A DNA stretch of 64,000 nt from Halobacillus halophilus. Lineage in GTDB: Bacteria; Bacillota; Bacilli; Bacillales; Halobacillaceae. Under the pieces are notes generated by a model that saw only the letters and a program-made list of their open reading frames with translations, did not search any database and was not told where the DNA came from. The stretch is taken from contig NZ_JAIVAL010000009.1 of assembly GCF_020171985.1 (NCBI RefSeq), forward strand, positions 1-64,000. The letters are read 5' to 3'. A program made the translations under genes and the position numbers. Shown in pieces: positions 42,568 to 51,640 of the stretch. Each line of letters opens with the position of its first letter. Within the stretch, counting starts at the first letter, position 1.

Positions 42568-43719
42568 TCACAAGCTATATTCCTTTTTCAATTGGCTGGA
42601 AATAATGTTTTTCTGAATTTCAGACGTTCCTTCATAAATTCTCGTAATTCGTGCATCGCGAAAGAAGCGCTCAATGGGATAATCGGATATGTAACCAATG
42701 CCGCCGTGAACCTGCACAGCCTTATCAGCTACCCGGTTGTACACTTCTGATCCATATAATTTGAGCATTGCCGCTTCTTTAATTACTTTCTGACCTTGAT
42801 CCACCATCCACGCAATCCGGTACGTAAAGGAACGAAGCGCTTCGATCTCTACGGCCATCTCAGAAACCATATGGGCCACAGCCTGATGTTCAATAATCGG
42901 TACACCAAACTGTTCTCGTTCCTGTGTAAAATGCATCGATAAGTCCAGTAGTTTCTGGCAGGAGCCTAAATTTCTCGCGGCGAGCCCAGCCCTTCCGTTC
43001 GCAAGGATTTTCAGAGCATTTACATACCCCTCTCCCTCTTGTCCCAGCACATTCTCGCTAGGAACTTCACAATCTTCTAAAATAATTTCGGCTGAATGTG
43101 AACCATGCAGCCCCATTTTAGGTTCAATAGCTCCGACCTGGAAGCCCGGAAAATCTTTTTCCACAATAAACGAGGTAATTCCTTTCGCCCCTTTGCTTGC
43201 ATCCGTTACAGCCATTACCGTGAAGACGTCAGCCTCTGTGGCATTGGTAATATAGTGCTTCGTTCCGTTAAGGATGTACTTATCTCCACGTTTAACCGCG
43301 GTAGTCTTTAAATTGGTCGCATTCGAACCAGCACTTGGCTCGGTGAGGGCAAAAGCGCCGATTGAATCTCCGCGTGCGAGTTTCGGCAGGTATTGCTGTT
43401 TTTGAGCTTCGTTCCCCATTTCCACGATACCGACTGTACCAATCCCCGTATGACCGCCAACTAGCGTGGTGTAACCATTATGAGTAGCCCCAATCTCTTC
43501 GTACAACGCACACTTCCCTACCATTCCTATACCAAGACCACCGTATTCTTCTGGAATACTTAGACCAAACAGCCCCATTTCTTTAGACATCTCTAAGATA
43601 TGGTCAGGAATTCTATTCTCACGCTCAATCTCCATGGCTACCGCTTCTACCTCAGTTTGAACAAAATCTCGTACGCTGTTCTTCAACATCTGAATATCTT
43701 CATCAAAATTAAAATCCAA
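42568..43719 (-). CDS. acyl-CoA dehydrogenase (1)
   Basis: 383 residues. The start chosen is TTG 43719 (MDFNFDEDIQML), eight bases after GGGAG; a GTG at 43728 is within that SD. Motifs are FALTEPSAGSNATNLKTTA (FAD-binding), MGLHGSHSAEI, FGVPIIEHQAVAHMV, VQVHGGIGYISDYPIERFFRDARIT and the catalytic Glu in IYEGTSEIQKNII. Oxidises acyl-CoA to trans-2-enoyl-CoA, passing electrons to ETF, whose genes are not in the window. Between a CoA ligase and a thiolase. Confidence 0.93.
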   Translation of the reverse strand: MDFNFDEDIQMLKNSVRDFVQTEVEAVAMEIERENRIPDHILEMSKEMGLFGLSIPEEYGGLGIGMVGKCALYEEIGATHNGYTTLVGGHTGIGTVGIVEMGNEAQKQQYLPKLARGDSIGAFALTEPSAGSNATNLKTTAVKRGDKYILNGTKHYITNATEADVFTVMAVTDASKGAKGITSFIVEKDFPGFQVGAIEPKMGLHGSHSAEIILEDCEVPSENVLGQEGEGYVNALKILANGRAGLAARNLGSCQKLLDLSMHFTQEREQFGVPIIEHQAVAHMVSEMAVEIEALRSFTYRIAWMVDQGQKVIKEAAMLKLYGSEVYNRVADKAVQVHGGIGYISDYPIERFFRDARITRIYEGTSEIQKNIISSQLKKEYSL

Positions 43720-43764
43720 CAGTACCACTCCCGGAATTATAAATTTGTAAGGAATTCATGTTTC

Positions 43765-45405
43765 TTAAACATTATTTGAACTAGCATGCGGGGGAATGCC
43801 CCCGTTGGACTTACTTTCTTCTTCCTCCACCAGTTTTCGTTTTAATAACTTTCCCACTGTATTCCTCGGCAGGTCATTACGAATCTCGTATTGCCTGGGC
43901 ACTTTATACCGGGTTAAACGGGTCGAACAATAGTCTTTTAAATCGTTAATTTCGACCTTGCAATCTTCTTTAAGGACCACATAGGCTTTTACAATTTCTC
44001 CCTCATCCCTATCTGGAACTCCCACTACCGCTGCATCTTTTACAGCTGGATGTTCATATAAAACGCTTTCAATTTCCTGCGGATAAATATTAAATCCGCC
44101 ATTAATAATCATTTCTTTTTTCCGTCCAACTATATAAAAGTAGCCATCTTCATCACACATGGCCAGGTCTCCCGTGTATAACCAGCCGTTCCTTAACGTG
44201 TTTTTTGTTTCTTCTGTATGTCCCCAGTAACCTTTCATAATCTGTGGGCCTTTAATGATGAGCTCTCCTACGCTATTGACCGGCAGGCTCTCACCTTGAT
44301 CGTCTATAATACAGCAATCCGTACCCGGAAAGGGGATACCGATGCTCCCTATCTTTCGTATTCCGCCAGCAGGGTTCCGGTGAGTAGAAGGAGAGGCTTC
44401 TGAAAGCCCAAACCCCTCGCCAATCACGGCACCCGTCAAACTTTCAAAACGTCTGATAATCTCTACAGGGAGAGGAGCAGACCCGCTTGAACAAAACCTT
44501 AGAGAACTCAGACCATACGATTCTATGCTAGGGTAATGTACGAAAGCACTGTACATCTTCGGTACCCCGGGAAAGAAAGTCGGCTGATACTTTTTAATTT
44601 TTTCGGCTACATCAGCCACCTTGAATTCTGGTATTAACAGAATTGTAGCGCCAAGGTAGATACCGAGATTCATGGCACTAGTCATTGCATACACGTGATA
44701 AAGCGGAGTAGCGGCCAGTACGGTTTCCTTTCCCCTCCTCATCAGCTCCCCATACATGGCATGACTCTGAATAACATTAGCTACTAAATTGTAATGAGTG
44801 AGCATAGCTCCTTTAATTTTACCGGTTGTTCCACCTGTGTATTGAATTACAGCTACATCTTCTTTAGTCGTAATAGGAATATCCTTTTTCAGTGGATACG
44901 CTTTATTTATAATACTTTCCAACGATTCAGGAAGATCCTGATCTGCTTTTGAGAAAAACACAAGAGAAATATTACTCTCTTCCTTTACCTGCTCAATGAG
45001 TGAACGATTGCTCTCTTCAGCTACCAGATAGTTCATACCGGAATCTTTGATGATATGAAACAGTTCTCTTGCTGTATAACGCGGATTAATTTGAACCACG
45101 ATGAGGCCGAGCCTCTGAGCAGCATAATAGGCCTTGATATAGTCCGGGTGGTTTGAAATCATCAGACCGATTCGTTCGCCTTTTTTTAATCCTAGATCAT
45201 TCCACGCGCCTGCCAGTTGGTCTACATTCTCTTTCAACTCCTGATAGGTTATTCTGCTATCTTCATATAGGATGGCCGTCCTCTCACTGAATTCATTTGC
45301 CGCTTCATGAAGCAGTGTATAGAGAGACTCTTGAGGATCTATTACTTCTGTATTCATTTCAGGAGAATATGATTGATACCACGGGCGTTTTTCAATATCC
45401 GTCAC
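43765..45405 (-). CDS. AMP-dependent acyl-CoA ligase (1)
   Basis: 546 residues of the adenylate-forming family. P-loop VIQYTGGTTGKIKGAMLTH, A5 motif GEGFGLSEASPSTHRNP, A7 YTGDLAMCDEDGYFYIVGRKKEM and the late Lys in PRNTVGKLLKRKL. Activates a carboxylic acid to its CoA thioester. Size and motifs match medium/long-chain fatty-acid or aromatic-acid ligases; the acid is not known. SD AAAGGGGG before ATG 45405. Same operon as the dehydrogenases on either side. Confidence 0.92.
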   Translation of the reverse strand: MTDIEKRPWYQSYSPEMNTEVIDPQESLYTLLHEAANEFSERTAILYEDSRITYQELKENVDQLAGAWNDLGLKKGERIGLMISNHPDYIKAYYAAQRLGLIVVQINPRYTARELFHIIKDSGMNYLVAEESNRSLIEQVKEESNISLVFFSKADQDLPESLESIINKAYPLKKDIPITTKEDVAVIQYTGGTTGKIKGAMLTHYNLVANVIQSHAMYGELMRRGKETVLAATPLYHVYAMTSAMNLGIYLGATILLIPEFKVADVAEKIKKYQPTFFPGVPKMYSAFVHYPSIESYGLSSLRFCSSGSAPLPVEIIRRFESLTGAVIGEGFGLSEASPSTHRNPAGGIRKIGSIGIPFPGTDCCIIDDQGESLPVNSVGELIIKGPQIMKGYWGHTEETKNTLRNGWLYTGDLAMCDEDGYFYIVGRKKEMIINGGFNIYPQEIESVLYEHPAVKDAAVVGVPDRDEGEIVKAYVVLKEDCKVEINDLKDYCSTRLTRYKVPRQYEIRNDLPRNTVGKLLKRKLVEEEESKSNGGIPPHASSNNV

Positions 45406-45421
45406 ATACAGTCCCCCTTTC

Positions 45422-46633
45422 TTACACTTCTTCCTTCACCTCATCATACGGCCAAGCCGGAAGCGAGCGTGACAAAGTCTTATCTGATCGATAGCCAAGT
45501 ACATACTCCGCCTGCATAACCGTATGAATTTCACGCGTTCCTTCATAAATGACTGGAGCTTTCGAGTTTCTTAAATATCGTTCTACCGGGTATTCGTGTG
45601 AATAACCGTAAGCTCCGTGGATTTGAACGGCATCATTCGCTGCTTCATTCGCATAATCGCAGGCCTGCCATTTCGCAAGTGACGTTTCCCGTGTGTTCCG
45701 TCTGCCCTGATTTTTTAATTCACCCGCGCGGAAAACAAGGAGACGGGACATCTGATAACCCGCTTCCATTTTGGCAAGCATCTGCTGGACCAGCTGATGC
45801 TTGCCGATTTCTTTACCAAACGTTTTTCTTTCGTGGCAATACTTCACACTTTCCTCGAGGCACGCAAGTATCTGACCGCATGCTCCGGCAGCCACCGTAA
45901 AGCGCCCATTGTCGAGAGCGGCCATAGCGATCTTAAATCCTTCTCCTTCTTCACCGAGCAGATGTTCTTTTGGTACCTTTACATGATCAAAAAATAATTC
46001 TCCCGTGTTCCCTGCCCGAATCCCAAGCTTGCCTTTGATAGCCTGTGAGGAGAATCCTTCCATAGTCCGTTCTACGATAAAAGCCGATATGCCTTTATGC
46101 TTCTGGCTTTTGTCTGTATAAGCAAAAACGAGAAAATGATCTGCATGATCGCATAAGGAAATCCACGTTTTCTGCCCATTTAAAATGTAATAATCCCCTT
46201 CTTCTGTAGCGGTAGTTTGCAAGGAGGCCACATCGGACCCTGCATTGGGCTCTGTTAATCCAAACGCCCCTACTTTTTCTCCTTTTGCCTGTGGAATAAG
46301 GTATTTCTGCTTCTGAGCTTCATTGCCCCATTGGAGCAGTGTCATGCTATTCAGACCTGTATGAACGGAGACAGCTGTACGGAAGGCTGTATCACCACGC
46401 TCTAATTCTTCGCAGACAATGGCCAGTGTATTGTAATCCATTCCACTGCCCCCGTACTGCTCAGGAATACACACCCCCATCAGATCCAGGTCTGCGAGAC
46501 GGTGCATAATTGAGGATTCAAAGTGACCCTTTTCATCCCATTCCTGAATGTAGGGATTGATTTCCTGATCTACGAATTTACGAACCACTTTTCTAACCAT
46601 TTCCTGTTCTTCCGTTAATTCAAAGTTCATCAT
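45422..46633 (-). CDS. acyl-CoA dehydrogenase (2)
   Basis: 403 residues. N-terminus MMNFELTEEQEMVRKVVRKF; FAD motif FGLTEPNAGSDVASLQTTA; KTWISLCDHADHFLVFAYTD; KTFGKEIGKHQLVQQML; VQIHGAYGYSHEYPVERYLR; catalytic Glu in VIYEGTREIHTVMQAEY. A second enzyme with different active-site surroundings from copy 1, so probably for another chain type. Strong SD (AAGGAGG). First gene after the Liv-type lipoprotein terminator, so it likely has its own promoter in the 46634-46832 gap. Confidence 0.92.
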   Translation of the reverse strand: MMNFELTEEQEMVRKVVRKFVDQEINPYIQEWDEKGHFESSIMHRLADLDLMGVCIPEQYGGSGMDYNTLAIVCEELERGDTAFRTAVSVHTGLNSMTLLQWGNEAQKQKYLIPQAKGEKVGAFGLTEPNAGSDVASLQTTATEEGDYYILNGQKTWISLCDHADHFLVFAYTDKSQKHKGISAFIVERTMEGFSSQAIKGKLGIRAGNTGELFFDHVKVPKEHLLGEEGEGFKIAMAALDNGRFTVAAGACGQILACLEESVKYCHERKTFGKEIGKHQLVQQMLAKMEAGYQMSRLLVFRAGELKNQGRRNTRETSLAKWQACDYANEAANDAVQIHGAYGYSHEYPVERYLRNSKAPVIYEGTREIHTVMQAEYVLGYRSDKTLSRSLPAWPYDEVKEEV

Positions 46634-46832
46634 TCAAATTTCCTCCTTAAATTATTCATTCCAACAGCTAATTCAACAAGAACCTTATTTTTCGTTACAC
46701 TTAAAAACATTTCCAAAAAAAGCAAGACAATATCTCGAACCTGCGTCTTACAGTAACCCGCCCTTTAGTGTAATAACCCGCTGATGAACTACAATGCTTA
46801 CTACAACCTTCCTTACCAGGGAAGTCTATGTA

Positions 46833-46878
46833 TAAAAAAAGCCAGTTATATGGTGTATTCTCTTCATACAACTGGCTT
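46833..46878 (-). terminator. terminator after the Liv-type lipoprotein gene
   Basis: On the minus strand AAGCCAGTTGTATG pairs with CATATAACTGGCTT around a long loop and is followed by TTTTTTTAT. It splits the acyl-CoA island into two transcription units. Confidence 0.85.
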
Positions 46879-46886
46879 ACTCAGCC

Positions 46887-48110
46887 TTACTCGTTCACGT
46901 TAATCGTAACGATTTCACCGTTTTCAACAGCTGCAATGCGCAATCCAGTCGTGAATCCTCCATCCTCTTCAATTCTCTTAATTGTGTACACTTCTTTCTC
47001 TTTAGGTACCGCATCCAGTCCATCTTGCATATGAGAACGGATGGCCTCTGGATCATCGACCGTTCCCGCAGCTTTCATCGATTCCATAAAAGCATACATC
47101 GCTACATAATGGTAACCAGCTTCAGATCCCGGTTCTTCCCCATATTTCTCTTTGTATTTTTCAATAAATTCAGCAGTTCCTGGGTAATCTGAATTTACAA
47201 GCGGTGTCACACCGACCGCACCATTCAGCATCTCTAAAGAACCAGTGACGGTTTTCATTTCATTCAGTTTGGCCTGATCCATGACGATAAACCCACCTTC
47301 AAAACCTAATTCTCTTGCCTGTTTGGCCACTTTCGCCGTTGGCTCGGATGGGCCTCCAATAAATAGAACATCCGGATCCCCTTTTAAGGCATTAGTCACT
47401 AGTGTAAAGAAGTCTGTATCCTTCGAAAAATCGATGGATGAATTATAGACCACTTCTCCACCTTGTTCTTTCCAATATGGCAGCAGGGCTTCTGTCCAGT
47501 CTTTTCCGTACTGGGAGGACGTCGGAAGAGCTGCAATTTTCTTACCGAAGTTGTCCATGGCGTAATTAGTGAATGGTTCGATGTAGCCATCATAGCTCGG
47601 TGGAATCCGAACCGTCAGCTCATTTCCTTCAGCTGTTACTGCCGGTTCACTCGTATAAGCTCCAATGAGGAAGTTTTCCTTTTCATTGAATACTTGCATC
47701 GCCTTTACTCCTCCGCTGTGTGGAGTGAAGATAATCGGAGTATTATTTTCCTGAAGCAGACGTTTGGCGTTAGCGGCGGTCTCATTCGGGAGATATTTAT
47801 CATCCAGCGACACGAGATTATATTTATATGTTTGTCCATCAATCTCAAATCCGCCATTATTATTGATTTCTTCGACAGCCATTTTCAGACCGTTCAACGT
47901 GCGTTCTCCATAATAGGCAGCCGGGCCGCTTAAAGGTCCCGTATAACCGATACTGACCAGTTTTTCCCCCTCTTCTGCTTTCGTTTCTTCCGTTTGACTT
48001 TCTCCGCCCCCATCTCCAGATGCTGAATTGGAAGGGTTATCAATACATCCCCCTAAAATAAACAGAAACGAAAGCATCACCAGAAAAGCAGATAATCTGA
48101 AAACCTTCAT
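46887..48110 (-). CDS. Liv-type ABC transporter, substrate-binding lipoprotein
   Basis: 407 residues. Lipoprotein signal with LFILGGCIDN (lipid-carrying Cys22) and a Gly/Ser/Glu linker. Type I binding fold: VSIGYTGPLSGPAAYYGERT, VEEINNNGGFEIDGQ, LVSLDDKYLPNETAANAKRL and GEEPGSEAGYHYVAMYAFM. Family members bind branched-chain amino acids, but many sit next to aromatic- or fatty-acid pathways and bind carboxylates. Given the acyl-CoA neighbours, a carboxylate ligand is the better guess here. Order of the unit on the minus strand is H-M-G-F-lipoprotein. Confidence 0.88.
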   Translation of the reverse strand: MKVFRLSAFLVMLSFLFILGGCIDNPSNSASGDGGGESQTEETKAEEGEKLVSIGYTGPLSGPAAYYGERTLNGLKMAVEEINNNGGFEIDGQTYKYNLVSLDDKYLPNETAANAKRLLQENNTPIIFTPHSGGVKAMQVFNEKENFLIGAYTSEPAVTAEGNELTVRIPPSYDGYIEPFTNYAMDNFGKKIAALPTSSQYGKDWTEALLPYWKEQGGEVVYNSSIDFSKDTDFFTLVTNALKGDPDVLFIGGPSEPTAKVAKQARELGFEGGFIVMDQAKLNEMKTVTGSLEMLNGAVGVTPLVNSDYPGTAEFIEKYKEKYGEEPGSEAGYHYVAMYAFMESMKAAGTVDDPEAIRSHMQDGLDAVPKEKEVYTIKRIEEDGGFTTGLRIAAVENGEIVTINVNE

Positions 48111-48183
48111 TAGATCTCCTCCTTAAGGATAGGTGTTTTCTATTTGACCGACCGCTGCTCCAACGTCTTCTACTCACTAATTA

Positions 48184-48891
48184 TCAGGCGCCAATATATG
48201 CTCTCCGAACCGTATCATTGGCTAACAACTCTTCCGATGACCCCTGCACCACCATGGATCCACTTTCAAAGACATAGCCTCGATCCGCAATTTTTAATGC
48301 AGCAAAGGCATTTTGTTCGGCCAGTAAAACGGTCGTACCATCCTTATTTATTTTCTGAATGACCTCAAACATCTGCTCTACAATGAGAGGAGCAAGTCCA
48401 ATGGATGGCTCATCAAGAAGCATCATCTTCGGCCGGGACATTAATGCTCTGCCGATTGCGAGCATCTGCTGCTGACCTCCACTCAAGGAACCGGCAGCGT
48501 TCTCTTTTTTCTCTCGCAGAATCGGGAAAAGTTCATATACTTCGGAAATAGATTCTTTCACTTGCTTACGCTTTCTCCTGTGAACATAAGCGCCCATAAT
48601 TAAATTCTGATGAACGGACATTTGTGGAAACAACTTGCGGTCTTCCGCACATTGCACGATTCCAGCTTGTACAATCTTATCTGGTGATAAGCCTGTGATG
48701 GATTGCCCTTCAAAAAGAATGTCCCCGGCACTAGGTTTTTGCAGTCCGCTAATGGCGTTAAAGGTTGTACTTTTTCCAGCTCCATTTGAGCCAAGTAAAA
48801 CGACCAGTTCTCCTTTCTCAACCTCAATATCAATATCTTTTACTGCCGCAAAGCTTCCATATTTTACGGACACATTGGATAACTCAAGCAC
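48184..48891 (-). CDS. Liv-type ABC transporter, ATP-binding protein LivF
   Basis: About 235 residues if GTG 48891 is the start (MLELSNVSVKYG, five bases after AGGTGGTGA); the frame also has GTG codons at 48900 and 48903. Walker A LLGSNGAGKSTTFNA, intact signature AGSLSGGQQQMLAIGRAL, Walker B MLLDEPSIGLAP and switch region LLAEQNAFAAL. It overlaps the LivG-type gene. Together they power the importer encoded around them. Confidence 0.9.
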   Translation of the reverse strand: MLELSNVSVKYGSFAAVKDIDIEVEKGELVVLLGSNGAGKSTTFNAISGLQKPSAGDILFEGQSITGLSPDKIVQAGIVQCAEDRKLFPQMSVHQNLIMGAYVHRRKRKQVKESISEVYELFPILREKKENAAGSLSGGQQQMLAIGRALMSRPKMMLLDEPSIGLAPLIVEQMFEVIQKINKDGTTVLLAEQNAFAALKIADRGYVFESGSMVVQGSSEELLANDTVRRAYIGA

Positions 48892-49648
48892 TCGCGTCAC
48901 CACCTAGATATGCTTCTATAACAGCCTGGTTGTTCATGATCTCCTCAGAAGTTCCCTCTGCAATTTTCTCCCCATAATTTAATACCATGATTTTATCGGC
49001 AAGTTTCATAATCATTTTCATTTTATGTTCAATTAAGCATACGGTAATGCCCCGTTTGACCATCTTTTCCATTAATGCTGCAAGGCCTTCTGTTTCTCCT
49101 GGATTGATCCCTGCAGTCGGTTCATCGAGAAAAACGACTTCCGGATCCGTAGCCAGCGCAAGAGCGAAAGCTACCCGCTTCTTCTCTTCCTGGGAGATGT
49201 TCACAGCAAGCTCATCTCTTACATGTGTCAATTCAACGAAGTCCAGAACCTCCATCGCTTTGTCTCGGCACTTTTTCTCTTCGTGTTTATAACGTTTGGT
49301 TCTGAGCACTGCATCAAGCAGATTGGACCTTGTCCTTAGCCGGTGTCCAACGATCACGTTATCAAGAACGGTGGACTGTTCGAAAAGGTTTGTGGTTTGG
49401 AACGTACGTGCTACCCCGAGAGATGCGATCTTATTCGGAGGCAATTTCGTAATATCCTTCCCCTTATAAAAAACCTGCCCTGAACTTGGTGTGTACGACC
49501 CGCTTACCAGATTAAAGAACGTGGATTTCCCGGCTCCATTAGGACCGATAATCGCGTTAATCTTGCCCTTTTCAATTGTAAAGTCTACTTCGTTAACAGC
49601 GATTAGTCCCCCAAACTTCTTCGTGAGCTGTCTGGTTTCGATAAACAT
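48884..49648 (-). CDS. Liv-type ABC transporter, ATP-binding protein LivG with unusual signature
   Basis: 254 residues. Walker A IIGPNGAGKSTFFNLVSG and Walker B VVFLDEPTAGINPGE are normal, and the switch His is in LIEHKMKM. The signature motif, LSxG(Q/E) in relatives, reads NISQEEKKRVAFALA, so its conserved Gly is missing. With LivF keeping LSGGQ, one of the two ATP sites of the pair would be degenerate, as in heterodimeric ABC exporters. SD AAGGAGGG before ATG 49648. Confidence 0.88.
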   Translation of the reverse strand: MFIETRQLTKKFGGLIAVNEVDFTIEKGKINAIIGPNGAGKSTFFNLVSGSYTPSSGQVFYKGKDITKLPPNKIASLGVARTFQTTNLFEQSTVLDNVIVGHRLRTRSNLLDAVLRTKRYKHEEKKCRDKAMEVLDFVELTHVRDELAVNISQEEKKRVAFALALATDPEVVFLDEPTAGINPGETEGLAALMEKMVKRGITVCLIEHKMKMIMKLADKIMVLNYGEKIAEGTSEEIMNNQAVIEAYLGGDASA

Positions 49649-49651
49649 GCC

Positions 49652-50683
49652 TTATCCCTCCTTTACTCTTTTCTCTTCATCTTCCTGTGACTGCTGAACA
49701 TAAGAAGTCTGCTTTGACGGAACGGCTTTCTTCTTTCTCGCTTGTCTCTTCATACGAAAATCAAGATATGCCCCTGCAATGCCCCTTGGATAGAAAATGA
49801 TCAGTAAAGTTAAGAGCGGACCAAAAATAAGCATTCGGTAGTCTTGCAGAAATTGAAGAGATTGAGAGACGCTGACAATAAGAAAAGTGCCTACAATAGG
49901 ACCAGCCAGAGTGCCCAGTCCACCGACAAGTAAATAGGTAAGGAAATCGAAAATCACTGTAATATATCCAATATCAGGACCAATAAATCTGATAAAAGAA
50001 GCATACAAGGCTCCCGCAAGACCTGCGAAGAACGTGGAAAGAACAAAGACGAGCAGCTTGTTTTTCATCGTAGAGATCCCAATCGTCTGAGCCAGGTCTT
50101 CACTGTTTCGAATCGCTATAAAGGTGCGGCCTGTGAGAGAATGGACAATCCGATACATTACGAGAATGGTAGCCAGTAAGAAAAAGAGAATTAGGTAATA
50201 TTGGGAGAGAGGCGTTTCGAACGATATGGGACCAATTGCTGTTGGAGCAGGAATTCCAATCAATCCCCGCACACCGCCGGTGAGGCTGTCCCATTTATCG
50301 ATCACTAAATAGATGATATACCCAACACACAGCGTATAGATGGCAAAAAAATGTTCCCGGGTCCTCAACGCAACCAGCCCTACCACAAAACCAATGGCAC
50401 TTGTAATGACACAGGCAAGTGCGAGAGCAACCCAGTAGTTCAGCCCTGCTTTAACCGTCAGCAATCCTAAAGCATAAGCTCCAATGGCGAAAAAACCAGC
50501 GTGTGCAAGGGACAAATATCCGGTATAACCTGCCAGAAGATTCAGCCCATAAACCGCAATCATCCAGATAAAGGCAAGAGTTAACACATGCAGAAAGTAG
50601 TCATTTTGCGAGAGAAAAGGAAATACCACGGCTAGTAAAATGAAACCGATGATCCAGCCTTTTTTCTTAAGATAAGCTCCCAT
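49652..50683 (-). CDS. Liv-type ABC transporter, permease LivM
   Basis: 343 residues, about nine membrane helices. The family core GYTGYLSLAHAGFFAIGAYA and the docking-type segment RNSEDLAQTIGISTMKNKLLVFVLS are present, followed by GGLGTLAGPIVGTFLI. A basic tail (about 315-343, RMKRQARKKKAVPSKQ) extends past the last helix. Starts one base after the LivH stop. Confidence 0.92.
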   Translation of the reverse strand: MGAYLKKKGWIIGFILLAVVFPFLSQNDYFLHVLTLAFIWMIAVYGLNLLAGYTGYLSLAHAGFFAIGAYALGLLTVKAGLNYWVALALACVITSAIGFVVGLVALRTREHFFAIYTLCVGYIIYLVIDKWDSLTGGVRGLIGIPAPTAIGPISFETPLSQYYLILFFLLATILVMYRIVHSLTGRTFIAIRNSEDLAQTIGISTMKNKLLVFVLSTFFAGLAGALYASFIRFIGPDIGYITVIFDFLTYLLVGGLGTLAGPIVGTFLIVSVSQSLQFLQDYRMLIFGPLLTLLIIFYPRGIAGAYLDFRMKRQARKKKAVPSKQTSYVQQSQEDEEKRVKEG

Positions 50684-51547
50684 TTAGAAACCCTCCCTGG
50701 AAAAAAGACCCTTAGGACGAATGGATAGAATAATCACAAGAAGTAGAAAAGCAATGAGGTCTTTATAATCGTTAGAAATGTAGGTGGCGCCAAGACTCTC
50801 CGTAAAACCAAGAATATAACCGCCGAGAATAGCTCCAGGGATACTGCCCATTCCGCCAAGAATGATGATGACGAAGGCTTTCAGGATAACAAGGTGCCCC
50901 ATTCCCGGAAAGACAAGATTAATCGGTGCCGATAAAGAAGCGGCTATGGCTGCCAATCCACCGGAAATCATAAACGTAAGCATCGCGACTTTATTTGTGT
51001 TGATCCCGACTAAATGGGCTCCCTCACGGTTTTGAGCCATGGCAATAATGGTGGAACCAATGTACGTCTTTTTCAAAAACAGATAGAGCAGAATCATGAC
51101 CGCTATAGCTCCAATATTAATGAGCACCCGCTGCATTGTGGCGGTCGTTCCAAAAAGGTTAATGACTTGTCCATAAGGTGTGGTCATAGTACGGTAGTCA
51201 GCGCCCCAGATCAATTGAGCAAATGCTTCGAGAAACAACAGCATACCAATTGCCGCTATTTTATCGTGGATCGGAGGGGCATTTCGAAGCGGGTGGAAAA
51301 CCAGACGGTCCATAAGCACCCCTAGAAGTCCAACTACAAGAACAGAAACGGCCATAGCTATCCAATAATGAATCCCCCATAACAGCATCATGGTCAGAGT
51401 GATATAAGCACCCAGCATGTAAAGAGCACCATGGGCAAAGTTAGGAATGTGAAGGATGCCGTAAACGAGTGTCAGTCCCAAAGCAACCAGACTATACACG
51501 CTGCCAATTGTCAGCCCGTTGAATAGCTGCTGCGTTAAAATATCCAT
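50684..51547 (-). CDS. Liv-type ABC transporter, permease LivH
   Basis: 287 residues, eight or so helices. QQLFNGLTIGSVYSLVALGLT start, FAHGALYMLGAYI, the docking-type segment NREGAHLVGINTNKVAMLTF, and ILGGMGSIPGAILGGYILGF. First gene of the transporter block; SD AAAGGGGA before ATG 51547. 93 bases separate it from the upstream ligase. Confidence 0.92.
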   Translation of the reverse strand: MDILTQQLFNGLTIGSVYSLVALGLTLVYGILHIPNFAHGALYMLGAYITLTMMLLWGIHYWIAMAVSVLVVGLLGVLMDRLVFHPLRNAPPIHDKIAAIGMLLFLEAFAQLIWGADYRTMTTPYGQVINLFGTTATMQRVLINIGAIAVMILLYLFLKKTYIGSTIIAMAQNREGAHLVGINTNKVAMLTFMISGGLAAIAASLSAPINLVFPGMGHLVILKAFVIIILGGMGSIPGAILGGYILGFTESLGATYISNDYKDLIAFLLLVIILSIRPKGLFSREGF

Positions 51548-51640
51548 TGAACTTCCCCTTTAACCAGATTTTGAAGTCCGGGAAGACCCAGGATGAACAT
51601 TACAAGAAACCCCGGGGTCCCAGATCAATTCAATCAATTG

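Noticed and set aside
47463-47933. 156-codon plus-strand frame opposite the Liv-type lipoprotein gene
   Set aside because: Antisense shadow without SD or family resemblance.
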